Positions 11,858 to 23,384 are shown, counted from the stretch's first letter. The stretch is DNA of 64,000 nucleotides from Dentipellis sp. KUC8613 (GCA_002286715.1 NSJX01000021.1:131905-195904); one strand, 5' to 3'. The notes: a model not told the origin generated them from the letters alone. A program made the numbers and translations.

Positions 11858-14274
11858 ATGCTGCACCTCCTGGCCCGCGCCCCCGCCCTCCTCGTGCTCG
11901 TCGCCGCCGCGCTCGCATCGCCGAGCAAGATCAAAGAGCGCACCCTCTACCCGCGCGGGTGGGACATCGTCGCGCGCGCGCCCGCGGACCACGCCGTCAC
12001 GCTGCGCATCGCGCTCCCACAGCCGAGCTTCGACGTGCTCGAGCAGCACCTGTACGAAGTGAGCGACCCCGCGCACGCGCGCTACGGCGCGCATCTGTCC
12101 CTCGAAGAGGTCGCGTCGCTCTCCAAGCCGCATGGAGAGAGCGTCCAAGCTGTCGACGCGTGGCTTGCGAGCCACGGCGTGCCCGAGAGCGCGTGCTCGC
12201 GCTCGCCGTCTGGCGACTGGGTCAGGATTAACGTCACGGTCGCGAAGGCGGAGGAGATGCTCGATGCTGTACGTTCTACCATTCTAATATTGTGCTTTGC
12301 AGACTAACGTCGATTGCAGAAATACTACATCTGGAAACACATCGTCGACGGAGACACGCTCGTGCGCACGCTGAGCTACAGCCTCCCCGAGGACCTGCAC
12401 GCGCACATCGACTTCATCCAGCCCACGACCATGTTCGCGCGCTTGAAGGGGCACCGCACGACCTTCCGCTGGCACAGCGTGCAGGAGTCTGCGTCTGCGC
12501 CGGCGCCCAGCAACGGGACCATCCTCGCAGACGCTGCGTCGGGCATCCGTGTCGACGCAAGCTGCAACAAGACCATCACGGTCGACTGCCTGAAGCAGCT
12601 GTATAACACTGTTGGGTACAAGCCCTCGGAAACTAGGGAAAACGCGATCGGTATCACCGGGTATCTCGAGCAGAATGCTAATATTGCAGACCTGCAGCAG
12701 TTCTACAGGGACCAGGTGCCCGCGGCGGTCAATTCTTCGTTCAAGGTCGTCTTGCTTCATGGTACGTCGCGCCCTGTGACCCTCATACTCCTCAGCGAAT
12801 GTCTGATTCGCTTAACCCCCGTCTTCAGGTGGCGAGAACAATCAGTCGCTGGCTGCGGCAGGCATCGAAGCCAATCTCGACACGCAATTTGCTTATGGCC
12901 TGACCTTCCCGACGCCTGGCACGTTCTGGTCGACCGGCGGCTCCCCGCCGTTCAAGGCTGATCCCGTTACGACTACTAACACCAACGAACCCTATGCTGA
13001 CGTACGTCGCCCGTTACCGCGCTACCCATCGCGCCTCTGTCACTCTCCGCAGATCGCCCGAGCGCTAATGTGTTGTTTCGGCAGTGGCTCGATTTTATCT
13101 TGAGCCAAAAAGCAATCCCGCAGACAATCACGACGAGCTACGGTGACGACGAGCAGACGGGTAAGGCGTCCTTCACGCAAACCAATTTTGACTACATGAG
13201 CCTGACTGCTTCGCCGTCAGTCCCCGAGAGCTACGCTAAGCGCGTCTGCGCCGACTTTGCTAAACTCGGTAAGCCGATCCTCCATGGAGCTCGCCGGAGA
13301 CGGGTCTTCTGATTCTTGGCCGTCTCGAACAGGTGCGCGCGGCGTCACCCTGACGTTCAGCTCCGGCGACAACGGCGTCGGTGACGGCAACCCCAACCCG
13401 AAGAACCAGACGTGCTTCACGAACGACGGCCGGAACGCCACGGCCTTCATCCCGCTCTTCCCTGCCAGCTGCCCCTAGTACGTCGCGGGTTCCTCCTTGT
13501 CTTGTTCGTGTGGCGATCTTTATGACGTCGTTCAGCGTGACGTCCGTCGGTGGGACGATCCACGTCCCGGAGGTTGCCGTGTTCTTCTCTGGAGGAGGGT
13601 TCAGCAACTACGTGCGTCCTTCTCATCCACCCATCAGTAATCGCCTCGACTAATAGTGGCGTCGCGTTAGTTCCCTCGCCCGCTTTACCAGGAGGCAGCC
13701 GTCCGGCGCTACCTCGACGCCCTTCCGGAAGGAACCTACAAGGGCCTCTTCAACCCGTACGTTTCTCCTCGCCCTCTCCCGTTATCGTGTCCTAATTTCA
13801 TGTACGCACATCGTATAGTAATGGCCGCGTACGTTCCTCTACGCCTTGAAATGTTTTTGACCAATGCTCATACATTGACCTGTGATACAGGCCATCCCTG
13901 ACGTCGCCGCGCAGGCAGACAACTTCCGCGTTTTCGTAGGGGGCCGCGCGGGCCTCGTCGGTGGCACCTCCGCCGCATCGCCCACCTTCGCCGCCATCGT
14001 CTCCCTGCTTAACGACGCGCGCATCTCGCGCCACCTCCCGCCGCTCGGGTTCCTCAACCCGCTCCTGTACACGGTGGGCCTCGCGGGTCTGAAGGATATC
14101 ACCGCCGGGAACAACCCCGGCTGTGGGACGCCTGGGTTTAATGTGAGTCGTGCTTAGTTTTGTGGTGCATTTGGCGATGCTGATGGGGTGTGCGTATAGG
14201 CGACGAAGGGGTGGGACCCGGTGACGGGCCTTGGGACGCCGAACTTTGGCAAGTTGAAGGAGATTGTGTCGTAG
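11858..14274 (+). CDS. Sedolisin-family (S53) secreted peptidase A, tripeptidyl-peptidase-like
   Basis: Eleven exons (11858-12268, 12320-12761, 12829-13001, 13085-13160, 13221-13268, 13333-13477, 13536-13611, 13671-13756, 13819-13828, 13891-14142, 14200-14274) encode about 597 residues. A hydrophobic signal peptide (residues 1-~20, ending AALAS) precedes an activation prodomain with the family-typical [10 protein letters not shown] and [18 protein letters not shown]. The mature domain carries the S53 catalytic Glu298/Asp302 ([10 protein letters not shown]), oxyanion Asp396 ([10 protein letters not shown]) and nucleophile Ser516 (GGTSAASP). A C-terminal Ca-binding region ([27 protein letters not shown]) completes it. 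Nothing essential is missing, so it should be an acid-active secreted serine-carboxyl peptidase removing short peptides from proteins. Exon 9 is only 10 nt (encodes NGR). Paralogues lie at 15425 and 31672; exon structure matches the latter exactly. Confidence 0.93.
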
Positions 14275-14743
14275 GTGCCTCTCGTCTCCAAAATGCGCGC
14301 TATTGCGAGGTGTTTAGAGTAAGTATCCATTGGGGAGACGTCGTGTCCATCCACAAGTGGACATGGGTCTCTGGTGATTTATGTTTATGTACCAGTGGTC
14401 AAAATGGCGAGTGCTATTGTGCACATGCCGCTCTTTGCTCATCTGCTGTGTGTGAGCGTTCGAGTGAGTGTCGCCGATCTTGCCAGCCAGCTTCTCGATC
14501 GGAAACCTGTACAGTATACTACCCTCCCTGTGTACCGCGTGCTCTTGCCGGCGTCGCCGCCTTGTTTCGCTTGGCGGCCTGTGGTACGTTCACCCTCGAC
14601 CCTGAGCATTCTGCAAAATTCACGGCCGTGGTGGGGCATGTATCCCAAAATACGACTTCGATCGAGCCACTAGGGAGCGCACCGTGAACAATCGTACTTT
14701 GGATGCAGAATACTTATTGTTGAACGCTGAGGGATGAAAAAAA
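14275..14743. other. Intergenic, 3' flank of sedolisin A
   Basis: This probably holds the 3' untranslated region of sedolisin A and the downstream flank of the tRNA-Leu gene. I see nothing else supportable. Confidence 0.4.
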
Positions 14744-14864
14744 TGACAACAGGGGGATTCGAACCCCCGCTCTCGTTCGAGAATGAGAAACCCGCATTCG
14801 CAGGCAAGCAGCAGCCGAAGCTTCAGCTTGAGTCACACGCCATAGACCGCTCGGCCATGTTGCC
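14744..14864 (-). tRNA. tRNA-Leu(CAA) with intron
   Basis: Read on the minus strand, the acceptor stem GGCAACA pairs with TGTTGTC, with discriminator A. The D-arm GGCCGAGCGGTCTATGGC is typical of leucine tRNAs. The anticodon loop reads CTCAAG (anticodon CAA). A class II variable arm TCTC-GAAC-GAGA precedes the T-arm GGGGGTTCGAATCCCCC. An intron of about 38 nt follows position 37 and contains CTTG, complementary to the anticodon region, as in other eukaryotic tRNA-Leu(CAA) introns. With the splice assumed here the anticodon stem keeps one T-T mismatch. The gene sits alone between two sedolisin genes. Confidence 0.85.
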
Positions 14865-15376
14865 ATGTCCTTTCTTATGAACTGTGCGTTTCTCCATGTC
14901 TTGTTCGGTAAGAGGACATTCTGACTATGGCAACTCGCCGAATGGGCGGACCGTATCCTTGCTACAGCCATGTCGCGTCACTACCACTTTGACCCATGGG
15001 GTCTACAGTGTACCGTTCGTGCTCGGAAGCTCGTGAGGCCGACATAACTTCCATTTGCAGGTTGCCGTAACTACAGCGCGCTCATACTCCAAAAACTCCC
15101 CACCAACTACAGGTTTTAATCATCTCGATATCTATCGAAGACTCTCCGGCCCAATCTGTCAATGGCTCTCCCTCACCATGTATATCGACGAAGTCAACAG
15201 ATGATTTCACGTCCGTGCCAACCGTCGAACGCTGCTGATCTTGATCTGTTAGCTTGCGAACACGACCCCCGAGGTGAGATGGACGAGCGCTGATTGATCT
15301 TCTTCGCGTCCGTCACGTAGCACAGAACAGCCTCAGGGTTGCCCATGATCATACGCTCTTCGTCACCTCCACCGCG
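14865..15376. other. Intergenic upstream of sedolisin B
   Basis: This contains the upstream regions of the tRNA-Leu gene and of sedolisin gene B. No reading frame or repeat worth reporting is seen. Confidence 0.4.
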
Positions 15377-15384
15377 TATATATA
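15377..15384 (+). promoter_or_regulatory. TATA box of sedolisin gene B
   Basis: TATATATA lies 41 nt before the ATG of sedolisin gene B, in the same relative place as the TATA boxes of its paralogues. Confidence 0.6.
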
Positions 15385-15424
15385 GCCGTCAGCCCATCCT
15401 TGCATCGGAATCCCAAGGTCCCAG

Positions 15425-17632
15425 ATGCTGCCCCGCCTCATCCCCACCGCACTCCTTGCGCTCTCCGCGCTGGCCGCCGCGGCGCCGAACTCGACGCCGA
15501 AGCTCAAGGAGCGCATCACCGCCCCGCGGAACTGGGAACCCGTGAAGCGCGCGCCGCCCGCGCACGTCCTCACGCTGCGCATCGCGCTCCCGCAGCCGAA
15601 CTTCAGCGTCCTCGAGCAGCACCTGTGGGAAGTGAGCGATCCTGACCATGCGCGCTACGGCGAGCACCTGTCCAAGGCGGAGGTGGAGGCGCTGCTCGCG
15701 CCGCATGAGGACAGCGTAAGCGCTGTGGAGTCATGGCTTGCTGAGCATGGTGTGCCGGCGGGCGCGCGGACGCACTCGCCCGCGGGCGACTGGGTGAAGA
15801 TCAGCGTGCCCGTGGCGCTCGCGGAGAAGATGTTGAATACCGTGCGTCTGTTTTCTGTTTTCTGGTCCGTGTATCTGGGGTGCTGATAGCAACACGGGCA
15901 CAGGAATACCATGTGTGGAAGCACACGGCAGATGGAACCACCGTCCTGCGCACGACGCACTACAGCCTGCCCGAGGCGCTGCACCCGCACGTCGAGCTCA
16001 TCCAGCCGACGACGATCTTCGCGCGCACGAACTCGCACCGCACGACCTTCCACTCGTCGACGCCCGCGCCCGACTCCGCGCCCGCCCCCGGCAGCGCGGC
16101 TATCTTTGATACACAATCTGGCATCCGGGTCGACGCGAGCTGCAATACGACCATCACGGTCGACTGCTTGAAGCAGATCTACAACTTCGCAGACTACAAG
16201 CCGCAGGTGCCGGACAAGAACTCGTTCGGGATCACGGCGTACATCGGACAATTCGCGAACGAGGTCGATCTGAACGACTTCTACGCGGACCAGGTCCCGC
16301 AGGCGGTCAACTCGACGTTCCAGACGATCCTTGTCAACGGTATGTGCCTCTACTTCTCACAGAACGCGTCTGCTTGCTGAAGCAGTCCGGGCAGGCGGAC
16401 AGAACAACCAGAGCGCTGCTGCCGCCGGCCCGGAGGCGAACCTCGACACTCAGTTCGGATACGGCCTGACGTTCCCCACCCCCGGCGTGTTCTGGTCTAC
16501 TGGCGGTGAGCCGCCTTTCGACCCGGACACCTTCGAGCCGACGAACACCAACGAGCCCTACGCCGACGTACGTCTCCTCACTCACCTAACACAAGGTACC
16601 CACTAAAAACCCACGGCGCGCGGCGCAGTGGGCCGACTTCGTGCTCGCGCAGCACGATCTTCCACAGACGATCTCGACGAGCTACGGCGACGACGAGCAG
16701 ACGGTGCCCGAGTCGTACGCGAAGCGCGTCTGCGCGTCCTTCGCGGCGCTCGGCGCGCGCGGCGTCACGCTCACGTTCAGCTCGGGCGACTTTGGCGTCG
16801 GCGACGGCAACCCGAACCCCGCGAACCAGAGCTGCTTTGCGCTCGAGAACGGGAAGAACGTGACCAAGTTCTTGCCGGCGTTCCCGGCTAGCTGCCCGTA
16901 GTATGTGTCTCGAGTTGGTTGTGGTCCGAGGAAGTTACTTATGTGCTTGTAGTGTGACTGCCGTGGGCGGTACCATTGGCATCCCGGAGGTCGCAGTGAA
17001 CTTTTCAGGTGGTGGCTTCAGTAACTACGTGAGTCTTTCTCCCTTCGCCTCGACTCCTTGTTCGTGGTGGTGACCGTACGCCGCAGTTCTCCCGCCCCTC
17101 GTACCAAGACGCCGCTGTCGAGTCTTTCCTCGCAAAACTCCCCAAGGACACCTACTCAGGCCTATTCAACCCGTACGTGCCCAAACCTCATCCCATCCAC
17201 CCTCCCTACTGACTGCCCGCCACAGCCACGGCCGCGCCTACCCCGACATCTCCGCGCAGGCGGACCACTTCCGCATCTTCTTCCAGGGCAAGTCGCACCC
17301 GATCGGCGGCACGTCCGCGTCGGGCCCGACGGTCGCAGCGCTCGTGTCGCTGCTCAACGACGCGCGCATCGCCGCGCACCTCCCGCCGCTCGGCTTCCTC
17401 AACCCGCTGCTCTACGCGCGCGGCGTCGCGGGCCTGCGGGACGTCACGTCGGGCAATAACCCCGGGTGCGGCACGCCTGGGTTCAATGTGAGTGCTTTGT
17501 GTGGATTGTGTGTGGTGGTGCTGGTGCTGATGCTGATGCTCGTGTGCGTAGGCGACGGAGGGCTGGGATCCGGTGACGGGGCTCGGGACGCCGGACTTTG
17601 GGAAGCTGAAGAATATCGTGCTTGGGCATTGA
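15425..17632 (+). CDS. Sedolisin-family (S53) secreted peptidase B, tripeptidyl-peptidase-like
   Basis: Eight exons (15425-15841, 15904-16339, 16395-16567, 16629-16900, 16953-17028, 17087-17172, 17226-17487, 17552-17632) encode about 600 residues. The order is signal peptide (ending AAAAP), prodomain ([28 protein letters not shown]) and peptidase domain. Catalytic Glu298/Asp302 ([10 protein letters not shown]), oxyanion Asp (FSSGDFGVGD) and Ser517 (GGTSASGP) are present, as is the Ca-binding tail ([16 protein letters not shown]). It looks complete and active. It is a tandem paralogue of the gene at 11858 but lacks three of that gene's ten introns: the two between the regions encoding DDEQT and GARGV, and the one just after the 10-nt microexon. 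The coding sequence is visibly more GC-rich than that of the third copy at 31672. Confidence 0.93.
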
Positions 17633-18000
17633 TTATGGTGGACTTTTGCTCTCACGTTCTTTGAGCTTTGGACTGGTCGAGTCTTACACACTTCGTTCTC
17701 GATTTTGCTGTCGTTTTTGTTAGCAGGCATATTTATTGGTACAATGTCCAATACGTTAATCGGTGGTCCGAGTATTCAAGCTCGTCAGGTTCAAGCGCGA
17801 CGTAGTGCCCGCGTTTTTGTGACGAATTGGGGCTATGTACAGGTCGTCTGTTGTGAAAAAAAGCCGTCGCCTCCAGAAGACGGACACGTCCGGACTTGGG
17901 AGCGAATGTCAAGAGTCGCAAGCGGGGGCACTGATTCGAGTATTAGATCTAGTGTGTTCAATATTAATGCTGTCACAGAAAACTTTTGATGACTACGGCC
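17633..18000. other. Intergenic between sedolisin B and tRNA-Ala
   Basis: This holds the sedolisin B 3' flank and the downstream flank of the minus-strand tRNA-Ala. Nothing else is recognised. Confidence 0.4.
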
Positions 18001-18086
18001 TGGACACATCCGGAATTGAACCGGACACCTCTCGCAGCTGGCAAAGCATGCTAAGCGAGCGTGATAACCAACTACACCATGTGCCC
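18001..18086 (-). tRNA. tRNA-Ala(AGC), copy 1, 12-nt intron
   Basis: On the minus strand the acceptor stem GGGCACA pairs with TGTGTCC and includes the G3:U70 pair that marks alanine tRNAs. The anticodon arm is CTCGC-TTAGCAT-GCGAG with anticodon AGC, and the T-arm is CCGG-TTCAATT-CCGG. A 12-nt intron (TGCTTTGCCAGC) follows position 37. The two plus-strand copies (21336, 23560) have the same mature sequence but an 18-nt intron. An inverted-repeat element begins 60 bp upstream of its 5' end. Confidence 0.9.
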
Positions 18087-18145
18087 TTGTTTCTGTGTGA
18101 AAATTTGAATCCTCCGACCTGAGCAAGACTGAAATGGGTCAAATA

Positions 18146-18239
18146 TTATTGCTGTTTTCAGAAAAGTTGGCGGCGCGTCGAAATCGACGCGCGTCAGCAA
18201 TCTTCCCGCGTGTATCTTCCAAGCCTCATAGCACCACAA
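18146..18239 (+). repeat. Left terminal inverted repeat
   Basis: This 94-bp arm abuts the run of Ns. Its reverse complement is found at 19109-19202 with about two mismatches (near 18193 and 18221), and it may extend into the gap. Confidence 0.8.
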
Positions 18240-19009
18240 NNNNNNNNNNNNNNNNNNNNNNNNNNNNNNNNNNNNNNNNNNNNNNNNNNNNNNNNNNNNN
18301 NNNNNNNNNNNNNNNNNNNNNNNNNNNNNNNNNNNNNNNNNNNNNNNNNNNNNNNNNNNNNNNNNNNNNNNNNNNNNNNNNNNNNNNNNNNNNNNNNNNN
18401 NNNNNNNNNNNNNNNNNNNNNNNNNNNNNNNNNNNNNNNNNNNNNNNNNNNNNNNNNNNNNNNNNNNNNNNNNNNNNNNNNNNNNNNNNNNNNNNNNNNN
18501 NNNNNNNNNNNNNNNNNNNNNNNNNNNNNNNNNNNNNNNNNNNNNNNNNNNNNNNNNNNNNNNNNNNNNNNNNNNNNNNNNNNNNNNNNNNNNNNNNNNN
18601 NNNNNNNNNNNNNNNNNNNNNNNNNNNNNNNNNNNNNNNNNNNNNNNNNNNNNNNNNNNNNNNNNNNNNNNNNNNNNNNNNNNNNNNNNNNNNNNNNNNN
18701 NNNNNNNNNNNNNNNNNNNNNNNNNNNNNNNNNNNNNNNNNNNNNNNNNNNNNNNNNNNNNNNNNNNNNNNNNNNNNNNNNNNNNNNNNNNNNNNNNNNN
18801 NNNNNNNNNNNNNNNNNNNNNNNNNNNNNNNNNNNNNNNNNNNNNNNNNNNNNNNNNNNNNNNNNNNNNNNNNNNNNNNNNNNNNNNNNNNNNNNNNNNN
18901 NNNNNNNNNNNNNNNNNNNNNNNNNNNNNNNNNNNNNNNNNNNNNNNNNNNNNNNNNNNNNNNNNNNNNNNNNNNNNNNNNNNNNNNNNNNNNNNNNNNN
19001 NNNNNNNNN
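18240..19009. other. Assembly gap (770 N)
   Basis: A run of 770 undetermined bases. Its position between two inverted arms suggests that a hairpin or a multicopy element stopped the assembly. The true size is not known from the sequence. Confidence 0.98.
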
Positions 19010-19108
19010 CTCTCAATTCTCAACGGATTTGCTTGAAAATGGTGGGGCGCAAAAGCCCTCGTCAACGCGATCTCAGACATATTATTTTCATTCGAATCCG
19101 ATGGTTCG

Positions 19109-19202
19109 TTGTGGTGCTATGAGGCTCGGAAGATACACGCGGGAAGATTGCTGAGGCGCGTCGATTTCGACGCGCCGCCAACTTTTCTGAAAACAGCAAT
19201 AA
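19109..19202 (-). repeat. Right terminal inverted repeat
   Basis: Inverted copy of 18146-18239, ending CAGCAATAA. It lies 117 bp from the stop codon of AIF-like gene 1 and so could sit in or next to that gene's 3' untranslated region. Confidence 0.8.
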
Positions 19203-19318
19203 AGAACAGATCTATTGACACCCCCGAGGTGCAGCAGGCATAACATACAGGGTATACCGTCGACTAGACCCAAAACAATATACGTCCGACGAGGTGTTGA
19301 TTAAAGGTTCAACACCGG

Positions 19319-20802
19319 CTACGCAGCCGCCGTTGCCGTCGCGTTCAAAGCAACAGACTCCGACAGAGGTGTTCCCCTCAAGGAGTCCATGATCCCATAG
19401 CCCATATGAAAACGCGCGGCCCTGGTTCCCAGCGTGCGGGCTTTCGCGAGCCAGATCAACCAGTTGGGAGAGACGAGGCCCCAGAGTATGCCCAGGTAGC
19501 CTGCGCCGCCGGTCTGTCCAAGAGCAACGTGAGTACAATTTCTTGGGAGATGAGACTGGATGGACGCACCTTGCCCATAGTGATCCCGATGGACTCAATG
19601 GATCCCTTGTACACGGCCTTCGCCGGGTCGTCGCGCAGACGCGCCAACACGTTCGCGCACACAACTTGCGAGTGCTTCTTGTATTTGCCGAGACTCGGTC
19701 GTTCTTCCGTCTCAACGACATCGCCGATGCAAAATATGTCGGGATGCGACGTAACTTGGAGGGTAGGCTCGGTGCGCACACGGCCGGATGGTGTAAGGAT
19801 GGACGGCACGATATTAGAAAGGAAGTCCGTAGCCGGTGTACCTCCAGTGGAAGAGACCTGAGTGCATTAATGGTTGAGAGGCTATCAAATGAGAAGGGAG
19901 GGGAGCACGCACGACAAGGTCTGCCGGAATCTTGCGCCCCGAACGCGTGGTGACCACGCCGTCCTTGGGCGCGGTCTCGTCAAGGTACTCGCCAAAGACG
20001 AGCTCAACGCCACGCGCGCGGATTCGGACGTCGACAGCGCGCCGGAAGCGCGGGGCATAGACCTTGTTCAAGGGAAGGTCGCCACTCTGGACAATCGTGA
20101 CCGACTTGTTCTGCGCGCCACGATACGGGCATAAGTGAATAACAGAGAATATGCATTCGAATAGCTGCGCGTACCGGGAAATAGTATTTGAGCTCTCCGG
20201 CGAGTTCTGTAACCCATTCCAGTAGGTCAGTGACCATAAAGGGTGGACGCGCGTCTAGAACGGGAAGCTGACTTGCCTATGTTGACGGGGCCTCCGCCTG
20301 CCATGACGATCTTGTCCGCCTTCGCGAACTTGTTCCTCCACTCGCGAATGTGCGCCAGCGTACCGTCCTTCGAGTCGGGGAAGTCCAGGGGACCACTCCA
20401 CCGCATTCCCGGCGCGAGGACCAACGCATCGTACCGCACCCGCTCCCCGTCCTCCAGCACCACCTCCCCACCCCGCCCGCCCGCCTTGCCATCGCCCCCC
20501 TTCCCTGCGCCGTCCGCGGGCTCGACGCCCACAACGCGTCCAATCTTCACCTGCCCGACGCCCTTCGCCAGCAGCCGGTCGAACGGCACGAGAACTTTGT
20601 CTTCGAAGTTGTCCTCCGCAGTCACGGCCATGCGCGGCGTGCTCGGCAGGTAGATGTTGAACGGCCGTGCGTTGATGACGGTCAGTTCGTGCTGCGACGC
20701 GTCCAGCGCACGCGAGAGGCGGCGCGCGAACATGCTGCCTGCGCCGCCGCCGCCGACCACTACGACGTGTTTCTTCGATTTCGTGGGCGCGGGCGCGGTC
20801 AT
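19319..20802 (-). CDS. AIF/AMID-like FAD-dependent NAD(P)H oxidoreductase 1
   Basis: Five exons (20802-20277, 20206-20175, 20110-19913, 19857-19570, 19513-19319) encode about 412 residues. A Rossmann FAD-binding motif VVVVGGGGAGS lies at residues ~13-23. The second dinucleotide-binding motif is GGGPVNIELAGE (~170-181) and the FAD-closing motif is PDIFCIGDVVE. A C-terminal Trp-rich helix contains LGILWGLVSPNWLIWLAKA. This order fits the AIF/AMID (FSP1-like) branch of the pyridine-nucleotide-disulfide oxidoreductase fold, which passes electrons from NAD(P)H via FAD; the acceptor is unknown. No targeting peptide is obvious. Intron 1 uses a GC donor (GCAAGT), whereas the paralogue at 21570 has GT at the same place; all intron positions are otherwise shared. 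GATA-type palindromes lie upstream. Confidence 0.9.
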
Positions 20803-20875
20803 GGTCGTGGTCTGGAAGGGGGAGAAAGATGAGGGCTAGACGGGAGATGGAGCCAGCTTGAAGTAGCAGTTGTTT

Positions 20876-20885
20876 GTCTGATAAG
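20876..20885. promoter_or_regulatory. GATA-type site, proximal, AIF-like gene 1
   Basis: GTCTGATAAG lies 74 bp upstream of the ATG. It differs by one base from ATCTGATAA, the form recognised by iron-responsive fungal GATA repressors (SreA/Fep1/Urbs1 type). Confidence 0.4.
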
Positions 20886-21083
20886 ATCCTCCGTCCAGGC
20901 TGTCCATCAACGGCGCGCACGCAACATGGTCACGTCAACGAGGCCTTGCCGCCGTACGCGCGTCCGCAGCGGTTCGAATAACATGGTAGCGGCACGTACC
21001 GACCATCGGACGACAGCGCTGAAGGCGCGGATTTGGGAACGAATGAACGACGACACCTGCCGTGTGGGGATTCTGCGGAGCGG

Positions 21084-21096
21084 TTATCTGATAAGA
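21084..21096. promoter_or_regulatory. GATA-type palindrome, distal, AIF-like gene 1
   Basis: TTATCTGATAAGA lies 282 bp upstream of the ATG. It is a palindromic pair of GATA cores and an exact match to ATCWGATAA. A matching site lies at a similar distance upstream of the duplicate gene. Confidence 0.5.
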
Positions 21097-21335
21097 GCCC
21101 TCCGCAGTCGCTTCCGCAGCTTTGGGCGCTGAACAGTTTTTCGGAGCCGTGCGGCCGCAGCACCTCAGCGCTGCCGATCGGGGTCTCCAGCAGGGTTTGA
21201 GTCGTGCTCATTGACAAACGGCGGATTTCTTGGTCTTTCGCATTCACCACCGCACGGTTGCAGGCTTACAGCGAGAATCACAATTTCATGGTCAAGGTCA
21301 GACTCCAGGGTATTTCTAATCAGGTGACATTCAAT

Positions 21336-21427
21336 GGGCACATGGTGTAGTTGGTTATCACGCTCGCTTAGCATCGTTCTGCTTTGCCAACTGCGAGAGG
21401 TGTCCGGTTCAATTCCGGATGTGTCCA
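21336..21427 (+). tRNA. tRNA-Ala(AGC), copy 2, 18-nt intron
   Basis: It has the same mature sequence as the copies at 18001 and 23560: GGGCACA acceptor with G3:U70, TTAGCAT anticodon loop and TTCAATT T-loop. The intron TCGTTCTGCTTTGCCAAC is 18 nt. It is part of the duplicated unit that also carries an AIF-like gene. Confidence 0.9.
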
Positions 21428-21569
21428 TATGACGACATGCTGCACCATTTTATTTTATACTGCTTCTCTATACAAATCAACCATGTTTCGTGCGAGTACG
21501 AATGCATTAACACGCGACATACATATGTACATGAAGTAACTGGGGGCAGGCAGTGACAGCCTAAGGTCG

Positions 21570-23068
21570 CTACAACACAGCTTTCGCCGCGCCCTCGCCA
21601 TCTTCGTTCACTCCAGACTCACTCACGTCGGCCCGAGAAAGAGCAGAGACAACAACAGGAGCCCCCCTCAACGATTCTATGAGTCCATAGCCCATTTGGT
21701 AGCGGGCGGCACTGACGCCCATCGTGCGGGACTTCGTCAGCCAGATGAACCACTCGGAGAATATGATTCCCCAGAGGACACCTAGGTAGCCCGCGCCGCC
21801 GGTCTGCAAGGGTTTACTGTTATGAATGGACGGCACATACTTAGGGGCAGGGGGACACGCACCTTTCCCATCGAAATCGCGATGGTCTCAATCGAGCCAC
21901 CGTACGTGTCCTTCGCGGGCCCGTCACGTAAACGCGCTAACACATTCGCGCACACGACTTTCGCGTGCGAGCGGTACTTGCCTATTCCCAGCCGCTCCTC
22001 GTTGTCGACGACGTCGCCGAGACAGAAGATGTCGGGGTGCGAGACGACCTGCAGCGTGGGCTCTGTGCGTACGCGGCCGGACGGCGACAGGATAGAGGGG
22101 GTGATGCTGGAGAGGAAGCCGGTAGCAGGATGTCCTCCAGTGGAGGCGACCTGCATGCATCGGTAAGTAAATAAATAGCGGTAGAGATACTGACCACAGC
22201 AGGAATACGCACGACAAGGTCCGCAGGGATTTTGCGCCCCGAGCGCGTGAAGACGACACCGTCTTTGGGAACGGTCTGGTCGAGATACTCGCCGAAAATG
22301 AAGTCGACGCCGCGTTTGCGAATGCGTGTCTCGACCGTGCGCCGGAATCGTGTCGAGTAGACTTTGTTCAGCGGTAGGTCGCCGCTCTGGACGATTGTCA
22401 CTGACTTGTCCTACGTGCCGCAGAGTTAGCGATAGGCAATAGTGCGTAGTAGAACGAATAGACACGTACCGGGAAATAATACTTGAGTTCTCCAGCGATC
22501 TCTATTTCCATTTCGAGCAGGTGAGCTTCTAAATTGGATCACGCGAGTCGAGACGGGCAGCCGACTTACCTATATTGACAGGGCCCCCGCCCGCCATGAC
22601 AATCTTCTCCGCCTTCGCAAACTTGTCCCTCCACTCGCGAATAAACGCCAATGTGTCGTCCTTCGAGTCGGGATAATCCAGCGGGCCGTCCCACCGCATC
22701 CCAGGCGCGAGCACCAGCACGTCGTACCTGATGCGCTCGCCGTCCAGCAGCACCACGACGCCGCCCCGCCCGCCCTTGCCGTCCGCACCGTCCGCGGGCT
22801 CGACGCGCACGACGCGCCCAATCTTCACGTCGCCGACGCCGTTCGCGAGCAGGCGGTCGAACGGGATTAATATCTTGTCTTCGAATTTGTCCTCGCCGCT
22901 CACCGCCATCCGCGGCGTGCTCGGCAGCGAGAGGTTGAACGGACGCGCGTTAATGAGGGTCAGCGCGTGCTGCGACGCGTCGAGGGCGTCCGAGAGGCTG
23001 CGCGCGACCATGCTGCCGGCGGCGCCCCCGCCAATAACGACGACGTGTTTCTTTGCGGGCGCAGACAT
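21570..23068 (-). CDS. AIF/AMID-like FAD-dependent NAD(P)H oxidoreductase 2
   Basis: Five exons (23068-22570, 22501-22470, 22410-22213, 22150-21863, 21803-21570) encode about 416 residues. Motifs appear in the same order as in the copy at 19319: VVVIGGGAAGS near the N-terminus, GGGPVNIEIAGE for NAD(P)H, PDIFCLGDVVD closing the FAD site, and a C-terminal LGVLWGIIFSEWFIWLTKS helix. Exon lengths 2, 3 and 4 are identical between the two genes (32, 198 and 288 nt). The C-terminal tail is longer and more acidic (SESGVNEDGEG). The first intron has a normal GT donor. It is a tandem duplicate, probably of the same NAD(P)H:acceptor oxidoreductase activity; the physiological acceptor cannot be told from sequence. 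Two GATA palindromes lie upstream, 85 and 306 bp from the ATG. Confidence 0.9.
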
Positions 23069-23152
23069 GGCCTGGCAAAATATCGGAGCGGAGGGGGTGA
23101 GACGGAAGAATGGACGAGGTGGAGGTCAATATACCTGGAAGCAGTGGGGTGC

Positions 23153-23164
23153 TATCTGATAAGA
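23153..23164. promoter_or_regulatory. GATA-type site, proximal, AIF-like gene 2
   Basis: TATCTGATAAGA lies 85 bp upstream of the ATG. It matches ATCWGATAA exactly and corresponds to the 74-bp site of the paralogue. Confidence 0.5.
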
Positions 23165-23373
23165 TGCCTCATTTTATGCATCCGTGCACCTGCAGGCATG
23201 CATCAAGCCGGCCTGTCAAAAGGATCCTGGGTTCTGCCGCCGGACGCGCGTCGGCGGCTCGAGCGTTGCATGATTGGGCTGACCATGGGGAGAGAGGAAG
23301 ATGAACTGGGCCGCTAGGCGAGTGACGGTACGATGACACCTGCCGCATGCGGTTACGCGCGGCAAGGCGGATC

Positions 23374-23384
23374 TTATCTGATAA
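23374..23384. promoter_or_regulatory. GATA-type palindrome, distal, AIF-like gene 2
   Basis: TTATCTGATAA lies 306 bp upstream of the ATG, corresponding to the 282-bp site of the paralogue. Confidence 0.5.

Larger units (their letters stand above)
18146..19202. mobile_element. Foldback/MITE-like element with ~94-bp terminal inverted repeats
   Basis: The left arm (18146-18239) and right arm (19109-19202) are reverse complements over 94 bp with about two mismatches, starting TTATTGCTGTTTTC. Each arm contains a small internal palindrome (GCGCGTCGA-AA-TCGACGCGC). The interior is mostly an assembly gap, so no transposase can be confirmed or excluded. The 99 bp visible inside the right arm show no coding feature. 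A target-site duplication could not be defined with confidence. The element lies between tRNA-Ala copy 1 and the 3' end of AIF-like gene 1. Confidence 0.7.
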